Below, piece after piece: positions 1 through 8,418 of a DNA stretch of 14,151 nucleotides. The notes beneath the pieces are model-generated. The model was not told the origin of the DNA, ran no database searches, and worked only from the letters and a program-made list of their open reading frames with translations. This stretch comes from Gloeopeniophorella convolvens. Taxonomy: Eukaryota > Basidiomycota > Agaricomycetes > Russulales. Within the stretch, counting starts at the first letter, position 1. Each line of letters begins with the position of its first letter. A program made the position numbers and the translations under genes. The stretch is from assembly GCA_022496205.1 (NCBI GenBank), contig WTXD01000265.1, positions 1 through 14,151 of the forward strand. Reading direction: 5' to 3'.

Positions 1-684
1 GCGTAGATCAAGCGCCGCATGAGCGTCAAGGGCACCGCCGGCGTGACGCCCGCGCCGAACAAAGTCAGTCACATCCGCCGCGAGTCGAGTAGCTTCGCCG
101 CGCCCGCGGGTGCCAGCTCGCGTCCCGCGTCGCGCCTCTCGGACGCGAGCAAGGACGCGCCCAAGCTCGCCGCTGGCAAGGTGCCCGACGTGCCGGTGCT
201 CCGCGCGGGCGTGACAACGCTCGGCAAGAGCGTGCGCATCAACACGACACCCACCGCTGGCGCGGCCGCCAAGGCGCCCACGCCCACGACCGTCAAGCCC
301 GCTCGTGCCGTCGAGGGTTCTCTCGGCGCGCCTCCCGCCGTGGCTCGCGCCCGCGCGTCGGTCACCTCGCCAACGGGCACCGCCCCACGCGCCCGCATAT
401 CATCCACTTCAACAACCGCGTCCGCATCCGCACTCGCGCGCGCAACAGCGCGCTCGCCTCCGTCTGCCGTCCGCCGACCGTCGTCGATGACTGGGGCGGA
501 GCTCATGCGCCAGGCGAAACGCGCAGCCGCGTCGGGGGGCAGCGGTGCGTCGGACGCAGAGCGCTCGAGCGGGAGCGGCGCGGAGTCGTCCGCGGCGGAG
601 AAGGAGAACGTCACGCTCCGACCGTCGCCGCTCTCTGCGACTGCCGCGAAGCGGCGGTCGATGGTCGCGGTGCCGGCGCCGTGA
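1..684 (+). CDS. 3' end of a gene encoding a disordered Ala/Ser/Pro-rich basic tail (partial)
   Basis: The last coding exon runs from about 7 to the TGA at 682-684. The in-frame TAG at 4-6 reads naturally as the 3' splice site of an intron, so the gene starts upstream of the window and the ATG at 19 need not be the real start. The roughly 225 visible residues are low-complexity: rich in Ala, Ser, Pro, Thr and Arg, with no membrane segment and no recognisable domain. A KEN tripeptide lies at 601-609, near the C-terminus; in cell-cycle proteins this can be a degradation signal for the anaphase-promoting complex. Many SP/TP and RxxS-like sites suggest a phosphorylated, disordered region of a regulatory or cytoskeletal protein, but that is inference. 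I do not recognise the family. The antisense strand is also open here, as expected from GC-rich coding DNA. Confidence 0.6.
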
Positions 685-1667
685 GCTCGCCTGAACCTGT
701 TATTTATTGGACTGCACAGGTGCACAACGCCACCGCTGCACACACATACGCGCACGACGCGGCGCGCCGAGGACTCGCTTGCTCTGATCTCGCTTTCATT
801 GTATCACGTCGCTCACATGCCCTTCACCTTTGCGCTTGTTCTTACCCCCTTTTCCCTTCCGCATTGAATCGTGCTCATACACCTACCTGCTCGCCTACCT
901 GCCCGCTACCATACCTACGCCGCACAGTGACATATCTGCTTTCACCCCCGATTTAGCCCCCTCATCTTGCCTCTGCGCCCCCCAATATGCTGCCTCTCTT
1001 ACCTACCTGCCTGCCTGCACACAAGCCTCGCCATTTTCTTGTCCTGCCCGCGCGTCAGTACGGCGCGCCACTGTATCCATGTACACTAATAGCCCTGCGA
1101 TCCAGCCGCCCTGCCCTGCAGCACACTCCCGCATCGCGCACAACGGGTGATGACTTATTTGCATCAATTATTTATGCATAGTTGCCTGAGATAGTGACCG
1201 AGTCTGACCAACACTGCTCATGGTCGCCACCCTTATCTATCGCAGACGTCCTTACGACTGTCTTCCACGATCGGATGAGGTCAGCAACGGAGACCAGTCG
1301 CCGCCCTTGGCCGCGACTGTGAGTTTGAACCGTGGCGAATCATTCCAGGACGGCGAGCCTCGACGCACCGTGCCTGCCTGGCCCTGAGAGCGTACTTATG
1401 TGCATAGCAGTTACGTGCCACGATTGGAACCCGTCGTTTCTCCAAGTGTCCACAGGTATCCACGACGGGCAAAGCACCCCGATCGTGTCTTGATCATCAT
1501 GTGGCTTCTCGACCTTCCCGCGCCCGACCGACTCATTTCTCGGAAGCGCTAGCTTGGCCTGGCGTGGCAACTTGAATACAAGAGCTTTTCATCGGCATCA
1601 ATTATTACCTCGTGCCCCCCTCACCACCGCTACGGTGACCTCCAACCCGACGGAAATTCAGTCCATC
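685..1667. other. Intergenic region between the tail gene and the ABC transporter
   Basis: About 980 bases with no convincing gene. The first part should hold the 3' UTR of the upstream gene (AT-rich TTATTTATT near 700). From about 830 to 1060 the + strand is strongly pyrimidine-rich. Around 1153-1180 there is an AT-rich patch with TTATTTGCAT followed by TTATTTATGCAT. The rest, up to the transporter start codon, is presumably its promoter and 5' UTR. The short open frames on both strands have no domain content and no coding-like codon bias. Confidence 0.6.
883..1010 (+). repeat. Three copies of CTACCTGC in a pyrimidine-rich tract
   Basis: The octamer CTACCTGC occurs at 883-890, 895-902 and 1003-1010. 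Related CTACC and CCTGC units lie between and beside the copies, for example near 906-916 and 1010-1018. The first two copies are spaced 12 bases apart. The tract sits between two genes on the same strand, so it may be a degenerate simple repeat or a cluster of regulatory sites. The sequence alone does not decide. Confidence 0.45.
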
Positions 1668-4600
1668 ATGCCTCAGTTCTTCCTCTTGCCGTCTGCCGTC
1701 GCTGGGGCCTCTGTTGCTCATATTGCTATACTGATCGCGTCTCCCAAGCTTGGCAACAGGCACACCCCTGCAGAGCCGGTTGATGATAGACCTGGAGAAA
1801 GCCGCGCTCTTGGGGATGCTCGTTTTGGGGGAAAGACAGGGCTGGCTTTGAGGACTTTGAGGATCATTGGAATAGTCGTGCTGCTCTCTTATGTGCTCTC
1901 TGGTCTTCCTCGCGCTGTCGGCACGCCGGGGCTACAAGTTGCCTTCTATGTACGTTCTCTCTTTACAAGCTCGATGTCTGGATGCTCCCTTACTAAAAAT
2001 GTGTCGTAGGTTTATGCAATGTGCCTTTCCATACTATCCATCCTTTCAACGAAGGCGATCACGGTCGTTGCAGACGCTCACCTCGGAGTTATGCTCTTCA
2101 CGAATTTTGTGGTGCATGCCTATCAGGATCTATACCCCGTCGCCTTGGTGGGGGTACACTACCTGATCTCTCGGCTTCCCTTCGCCTCGCTCTCTCCTTC
2201 GTAGTGGGTATTGTCATTCCACTGGCCTTACCCCGCGGACCGTCCCCTGTAGGTCCCAACATATGCAGCAACTCGAAGTTGACTCATGAGGATCCACAAT
2301 AGGATCCATCCAAAAATGCGTCTCTCTGGTCGCTCTTGACTTGGTCGTATCTCGATCATGTCATATTCTACGCTGCACGTCAAGTAGATCTTCCATTGGA
2401 AGAAATGCCGCCTCTGAGGCCGAAGGATGATGCCGCGCATCTCGTAGACAAATACTTCAAAGTGCGTTTGAACTGAAACGCAGCTCTTAGAGCAGAATTT
2501 CACATGCTGCGTGTAGGACATCGACCCAACTCTCATGGGCAAGCGCAGACACTTGTTCTGGAGCTTAATGGTCATATTCAGTTAGTTCCGGTTCCCGTTA
2601 TTTTCGCCATGCCATGCCAACATCTACAGAGCTTAATTTTATTGAGATGACACTGCTCATCGTTGCGCAGGCAGGTTTCTGATGATGTGCCCTGTGCAAC
2701 TGTCTAACAGTTCTGTGACCTCATCAGTCCTTTGCCTCTTTTTTGGCACCAGTCGGTATCCAGCAACTATTGCGGTAAGCTATCACGTCATCTCTAGGTG
2801 CAAACCAGAGTTTGGCGCTCATCTCAATCGATTTTTCGCAGGTATCTCGAGCGTACGGATGAACCTAGCAACGCCACTTTCCGACCATGGGTATGGATTG
2901 CATGGCTCGCCCTGGGACCGTTCATCTCCTCCTTCCTCATGGAGTGGTACAAGTATAAAGGGACCGCGGTCAGGCTCCGCGCCGAAGCGCTCCTGACTCA
3001 GCTTGTCTTCGCGCACGCCCTGCGGACCCGGATGACAGCGGAGGCGCCAAAGTCGAGGTCCGCGCCTGGCTCCCTTCTCGCGCCTAGCGAGACCTCCACG
3101 GCCGTCGAGAACGAGGATGAGGACGAGGACGGTGAGACGGCGCCGGACGGAGGCCCTTCTACTGGCAGTGATGCCGCCGCGCGGGTGACGGTCGCCGAGG
3201 AGAAAGAGGCCGCAACGAAGTCGATGATTGGGAAGATAAACAATTTGATCACGAGCGACCTCAGCGCGATCCAGAACGGGACCGATTTCCTACACTTTTG
3301 TGAGTGCAGGTGTTGACTATTGCTGTTGCAAGGTGATTCATCATAGAATCGTCATGTAGTACAGCTCGCCTTGCAAATTGTTGGGAGTTCAATCTATCTG
3401 TACCTTTTGGTTGGCTGGGCGTGCGCATCCCCATATCCTGTCATCGGACATCCCGCTGATCTCTGTTTGCCTCGAGATAGGGCGTTCGTAGGCACTGCGG
3501 TCTTCCTCATCACAATACCCATACCAGCACGAGTAGGAAGGATTCAGATACACTCCCAAACCGAGAAAATGAAAGCGGTGAGTACTTAGTCTTGTTGCTT
3601 TAGAGTTGCACACAGCCTCATGAATCACATGTCGACCTCGTAGTCCGACCGTCGCGTGCAAGCTGTCACACAAAGTGAGTCGTCGTCGTGACAGTTGGGT
3701 AGCGGGATACTGAAGACACGGCCAGCGATGAGCGTGCTGCGCATGATCAAGTTGTTCGCCTGGGAGAACAAGTCGAAAGAAAAGCTATTCAAACTCCGAG
3801 ACGACGAGCTGTACTGGGTTCGCCGTAGCAAGTTCCTTGGATTGCTTGATTACGCTATTGGTGTTCGTCCACAATACTGTTATTCGTTCGAGGACGTTAA
3901 GCTAATATTTTTGGGTGATATAGAACGTATGTTGTCGTAAATCGGGATTGAGGGATACACCTGATAATTCGTGTCGGGTTCAAGATTTTGCCTCTGTTCG
4001 TCGTTCTCACAACATATGGCACATTCGTGGGTGGCTACATGACGACGGTACCTCATTACCTGACCCTCCTTCGCAGGTTCTTGTGATGAGGCACGACCTG
4101 ACGCCGTCGATAGTCTTCACGAGCGTAGCATTGTTCAACATCCTGGAATCGCAGATCTTCCATCTGATGGGATTAGTCCCGAGTCTCATTGCGGGTACGT
4201 CCTAGCGAATCATTGGTGAACACCTTTCGTATCTGATACCCCCCAGCCAAGGTGTCTCTGGATCGCATGGGCGATTGGCTTTACGAGGTACGTGACGGTC
4301 TCTGTGGGAGAAACCGTGATGCGGAGGGATTGCTTTGACCAGGCAGTCCTCATACGACCGGATGCCTCTACCTCCGTGGCCGCCAGTGACGATGTCATTG
4401 GATTTAATGCCTGTGACTTCACTTGGACCAGGGACTCTAACATTGGCGAACGCGACTTCCACTTGACAATTTCAGACCGCGTCACGTTCGAGCGCGGTTG
4501 CATCAACTTGATTGTGGGACCAACAGGGGCTGGGAAGACCTCAGTTCTATCTGCGCTGCTTGGTAAGACTATCGCAGACTATTGTGTGAGCTTGCCTAGT

Positions 4601-7600
4601 TGACATTGCTGCTATAGGCGAGATGCACTTCCACTCCCGCGACGCAGGTTCCTACGTCAGCCTTCCGCGTCAAGGCGGAATCGCATATGCCGCACAAGAG
4701 GGCTGGGTACTCAACGACACCATCCGCGTAAGGTCCCAGACCTGTTCGTGAAGCGCAGTCTTAAACTGGGTTTGATAGGCGAATATCCTTTTTGGAGCGC
4801 CTATGGAGGAAGGAAGGTATAAGAAAGTGTTAGAACAGTGCGCCCTCGTGCACGATCTGAGCCTCTTCGCTGCCAGCGATCTGACGGAAGTTGGAGAGAA
4901 GGTATGTTTCACCGTCCTACTTGGCCTACTCGAGCTAAATATCCGATCATCACAGGGTCTAACTTTGAGGTATGTTGTCTTTCTGTGAATCACTACGAGC
5001 TCTCCGACACGTTCCTGTTCATCTAGTGGCGGCCAAAGGGTATGGGTATTCACGCGCGTTTGCCGTCGATGTTCAATATTTTCTAGGCTCGCGTGACTCT
5101 TGCCCGCGCGATTTACTCCAACGCTCAAATTCTCCTCCTGGACGACGTGCTTGCAGCGCTGGACGTTCACACCTCTCGCTTCGTCGTCGAAAACGCGCTC
5201 CAAGGCGACCTACTTCGCAATCGAACGGTGCTCCTCGTCACGCACAACATAGCTTTAATGCACGCCTTAGCCGAGAAGGTCGTCCGGGTCGACAGCACGG
5301 GGCGGGTTATAGAAGAAGAGTCCTTGGAACATGCTATCCAACACGACGGCACCCTTCTCGCGGAGCTTGCGCTGGATGAAGACCTGGTGGAGAAAGCAGA
5401 GCAGATGGTCGACGACGAGCTCATTGCAGATGAACAGGACCAGAAAGATAAGGGAAAACTCACGGTCGCTGAAGGAGTCGCACACGGGTCTGTGTCGTGG
5501 GCGTCTATTATGTTGTACCTCAGCAACATGGGCGGTGTCGTCTTCTGGACTCTGCGCGTCATCACCGCTCTTGGGAAGTCCGGATTCTATCTTGGCCGGA
5601 CTTTCTACCTTGGCTACTGGTCGACGCAATATGACGGTCGCCCGGCGTCGGAGGTGCCGGCTGCGATGTTCGTATCTGCGCACTTTACCTCTGCTACTAC
5701 TTCTCAACGTGTTCCTCACAGGTATCTGGCCGGCTATGCTGCAATAATCTTGAGTTCGGTGCTCTTCGGTGCTACCGGCGACGCCCTTTGGATTGGTGGG
5801 GCTGTGCGCACGTCTCGAAAGATCAACCAGCTGCTAGTTACATCGGTTCTCGGATCTACATTCAGGTTAGAACGATCACGTTCTCTCAGCGGGATACTAC
5901 TCATCCGACTTCAACAGGTGGCTTGACACCGTACCGACAGCCCGCGTGATTACTCGCTGTACCCAGGTGCGTTTAGAGCTTATTACAGCATCCAAAGCTC
6001 ACTAAATTGTACCAGGATCTTGGTTCCGTGGACGGGAGGATACCGGCCATTTGGGGGTGGGGCACAAGCATGGGCACCAACCTGATCTTGATGTTTATCG
6101 GGATCTCGTACATCGTGGGTTGGCCAGCCTTTGTCACAGGTGTCTTTGTATCCTTGATGGGCATGGGAGTCGGACGGATTTACATTGTGGCCCAGCGAGG
6201 TGGGTATTTTGTGCTGTGCTCAGCAAATTTGATTGATCAGAGTCCAGCCATCAAACGTCAACAAAGCGTGGCCAAGTCGCCTGTTATGTCTCTTGTGGGC
6301 GTTACCCTTGCAGGATTGCGTGAGACATCTATCTCTACGCAGCGAGGAGTTTACTGACGAATGAAACAGCGTCTGTCCGAGCGTACGGTGCCGAAAATAT
6401 GTTCAGAGAGCAGCTCATTAGCCGGAGCAACATGTACATCCACCTCTCGCACAACGGATTTGACGTCAATCGGTGGGTCCGTCTCTTACTTTTCAACTAT
6501 ATTCTCTGATAGTTGGTATTCGTGCACCGTCCAGGTGGTTGGACATACGCATGGAGGCGCTGGGTTCGATCTTCGCGGCTGTCGTTGCCTCCGGCGTCGT
6601 CTACGGAGGTATTCTGAACGGAGCCTATGCCGGATTTGCGCTCTCGCAAGTTCTATTCTTCACAACGGAGCTCTTCTGGTTTGTCCGCACAGTCAACATG
6701 GCCGAGGTCGAATGTAAGTCCTGTGTTATCCGCACGAACGTGTAGCATTTGCTGACGCTCTTCTAGTCATCAGTCTCGAACGAATCAGAGATTTCCTTCG
6801 GATCGAGCACGAGCCCAAGCCGACTCCAAATGGCATGCCTCCCGCGTACTGGCCCTCCACTGGCTCTTTGAAAGCGGTAGGGCTCTGCGCGAGCTATGGT
6901 CCAGGTCGGTCGCCCGGCATCATCTGCGTTCCTTTCTCTAATTATACTCATCGCAGATTCGCCGGACGTCCTACACGACATCTCCTTTGACATCAAGTCG
7001 GGCGAGCGCGTCGGCGTTGTTGGTCGCACCGGGGCAGGCAAATCCACGATCAGCCTCGCGCTTCTGCGTGGCCTCCTCACGCGAGGCGAGGTTTACTACG
7101 ACGGGATTGACATTCACAAGATTAACCTCGACGCGTTGCGCGCAAACGTCACGCTTATCCCGCAGCACCCCGAGCTTTTGGCGGGCACGCTGCGCGAGAA
7201 TCTGGATCCGTTTGAGGAGCACGACGACGCGACGCTCATAGACGCATTGAAATGTGCGGGGCTGTTCAGGCTACAGAAGGAGGGCGACAAGGCTGCTATC
7301 ACTTTGGATTCGTCTGTATCCCCTCGCTCTTGTGTTATCATGGGTGCACTTGCTGATTATGTGTAAATCTATTGTAGCGAGGTCGAAGGTGGTGGCACAA
7401 ACTTCTCGCATGGCCAACGTCAGGTTCGTCTCCTTTCAACGATTGGTAACTATGTTCTCATCGAGGTCTCACATGTAGATAATCGCTTTGGCCCGTGCGC
7501 AAGTCCGCGGGAGCAAGCTTATGATTATGGACGAAGCCACTGCGGCCATTGGTCAGCGCTTGTTTATAATTTCTGAGGATGAACTTCTTAATTCCCCGCT

Positions 7601-7915
7601 TCATTCAGATTATGAGACAGACAACGTCATTCAAGACGGTATACGCACCGCGTTGGGGAGCGACGTGACTATTATCACGATTGCCCACCGCTTACAGACC
7701 ATCATGGACTCGGACCGCATCGTACGTTCCTTCAACTGCCGTACGCCCTGCACCTTGCTGACCACAGTGATACTCCATAGATGGTGCTCGATGCCGGCCG
7801 CCTTGTCGAGTTCGGTTCTCCAAAGGAACTGCTCTCCCAGAAGAAAGGCTTCTTCTACGACCTTGTCGAAGGTTCTCATGACAAGGAGAAGCTATATGCG
7901 AAGGTCAAGAGATGA
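1668..7915 (+). CDS. ABCC/MRP-type full ABC transporter, 33 exons, one apparent frameshift
   Basis: A multidrug-resistance-protein-like exporter (ABCC family; usual substrates are organic anions and conjugates) of vacuolar or plasma membrane. Exons, chosen by splice sites, frame and family motifs: 1668-1949, 2010-2248, 2303-2461, 2517-2580, 2630-2670, 2728-2774, 2842-3299, 3360-3420, 3481-3577, 3644-3674, 3726-3862, 3924-3926, 3985-4026, 4077-4194, 4247-4287, 4343-4562, 4618-4727, 4779-4901, 4956-4969, 5027-5039, 5087-5667, 5722-5865, 5918-5966, 6016-6199, 6248-6319, 6370-6472, 6535-6713, 6767-6904, 6957-7311, 7378-7423, 7479-7551, 7609-7721, 7781-7915. They total 4,472 nt; adding the one base missing at 2150-2154 gives 1,490 residues, a normal ABCC length. 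Order: N-terminal membrane segments, TMD1 (about 230-600), NBD1 (about 620-840), TMD2 (about 880-1190), NBD2 (about 1240-1475). A short acidic linker (DEDEDGE type) lies in exon 7. The ATG at 1668 is the first in-frame Met. Substrate is not predictable. Confidence 0.9.
2150..2154 (+). other. Apparent one-base deletion in a G run (frameshift in the ABC transporter)
   Basis: Exon 2 reads in one frame through [10 protein letters not shown], a family-like motif, up to a run of five G. It then reads in the next frame through a clear hydrophobic segment, [12 protein letters not shown], into the correctly phased following exon. The uncorrected frame stops at TAG 2202-2204. No GT-AG intron reconciles the two frames: no AG lies between 2127 and 2203, and no GT donor in exon 2 has the required phase. 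A sixth G would restore the frame and makes the whole coding sum divisible by three. Confidence 0.75.
2671..2727 (+). other. Predicted GC-AG intron in the ABC transporter
   Basis: The exon ending ...LLIVAQ at 2670 is followed by GCAGGT, and the next exon starts at 2728 with [15 protein letters not shown], a strong match to the family pattern. The only nearby GT donor (2675) is in phase 1, which is incompatible with the acceptor at 2727, and the other acceptor (CAG before 2711) leads straight into a TGA. A 57-nt GC-AG intron with the donor CAG|GCAGGT fits frame and length. The alternative is a further one-base error. Confidence 0.55.
3863..3984 (+). other. Two introns flanking a predicted 3-nt micro-exon (3924-3926)
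   Basis: Between ...LLDYAIG (ends 3862) and [12 protein letters not shown] (starts 3985) lie 122 bases, about twice the usual intron. They divide neatly into 3863-3923 (61 nt, donor GTTCGT, branch-like CTAAT at about 3902, acceptor ATAG) and 3927-3984 (58 nt, donor GTATGT, acceptor CAAG). The exon AAC left between them codes one Asn in frame. The same GTTCGT donor is used at 5668 and 7424. A single 122-nt intron also keeps the frame and is the alternative. Confidence 0.5.
4247..5420 (+). other. NBD1 of the ABC transporter, with 14-nt and 13-nt exons at the signature motif
   Basis: The first nucleotide-binding domain has Walker [10 protein letters not shown] (about residues 666-674, exon 4343-4562), signature LSGGQR (762-767) and Walker B ILLLDD (782-787). 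The residue after the Walker B aspartate is Asp rather than Glu, the usual degenerate site of ABCC NBD1. The H-loop reads VLLVTHN. The signature is split: exon 4956-4969 (14 nt) gives GLTL plus part of Ser, and exon 5027-5039 (13 nt) completes Ser and adds GGQR. Intron 5040-5086 is only 47 nt. Both flanking frames and all phases agree. Confidence 0.85.
6767..7915 (+). other. NBD2 of the ABC transporter
   Basis: The second nucleotide-binding domain has Walker [10 protein letters not shown] (about residues 1273-1281), signature FSHGQRQ (1378-1384), Walker B LMIMDE (catalytic Glu about 1403) and H-loop ITIAHR (His about 1435). This is the canonical, catalytically competent site of ABCC proteins. 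The domain spans six exons, 6767-6904, 6957-7311, 7378-7423, 7479-7551, 7609-7721 and 7781-7915. The donor at 7312 (GTCTGT) was chosen over GTATCC at 7316 because only it gives the phase needed to continue into [10 protein letters not shown]. The protein ends with a Lys-rich tail and TGA at 7913-7915. Confidence 0.9.
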
Positions 7916-8418
7916 TAGTGGTAAATGGGTAAATGCATGTGCGAAGCTGTAATATTGGGAGAGCGAGCATGCAAACCAAGTTCAAATATAAGTTGATGTT
8001 ATTGTTACAAGGGCTCATGCATGCATATATTGACGGACGACCATCATCGATAGCCGGGCTTGACTGTAGTCGATAAATTGTCCATTTACGTGGTATTTTG
8101 TGGGAAAATAATGTCTCAGGGCTGCCAATTCGGGTTAATCCGCAACAAATTTTCGCTGCAGATTAGTCATCACCACAATTTGGACGTAGTACTAGTGGAA
8201 TCCCAAAGGATTGTGGCACAAAGCTAACGGTGCAGTACTCGATGTTCGCATCCATCCTTTTCTCTCCCGGCACTCAGTAACCTCTTGCCCTTGCAGGAAT
8301 GAGCAGTGAAGCTAGCGACTTGATATCTCTCCACCATCCGCGGTTAAACCTCTGGGACTCTGCTCATCGTTCCGACACATTCAAAGCCTAGCTCCGCTCG
8401 TAGACCCCTGTTGGCAAG
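7916..8418. other. Intergenic region between the ABC transporter and FunK1 kinase
   Basis: About 500 bases, AT-richer than the genes. It should hold the transporter 3' UTR (AT-rich CAAATATAAG near 7982) and the kinase promoter. There is a short alternating GCATGCATGCATAT patch near 8014-8030. I see no RNA gene or open frame of interest. Confidence 0.6.

Noticed and set aside
69..755. A 228-residue open frame on the - strand over the first gene
   Set aside because: A GC-rich mirror of the + strand coding region, with no domain; the + strand frame has a plausible splice acceptor and stop.
1147..1207. Possible box C/D snoRNA (GTGATGA at 1147, CTGA at 1186 and 1204)
   Set aside because: No terminal stem, spacing is short and no guide element is evident; chance matches are likely.
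1281..1570. Short open frames on the - strand upstream of the transporter
   Set aside because: Up to 76 residues, no domain, no splice or codon-bias support.
2154..2204. A 51-nt GT-AG intron in the transporter that would remove the frameshift
   Set aside because: It joins the exons in the wrong frame (phase 0 into a stop at the next intron) and would delete part of the hydrophobic segment that reads well in the shifted frame.
3953..3984. A longer exon beginning at 3953 instead of the 3-nt exon model
   Set aside because: It would insert extra residues between AIG and ILPLF where the family has about one or two; kept only as a distant alternative.
4048..4076. A 29-nt intron (GTACCT...GCAG)
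   Set aside because: Too short for fungal splicing; the donor at 4027 gives a 50-nt intron, the same frame and a better family match (TYGTF then VLVMRHDL).
5672..5721. A 50-nt intron with donor GTATCT
   Set aside because: It shifts the frame and destroys the membrane segment [12 protein letters not shown]; the donor at 5668 keeps it.
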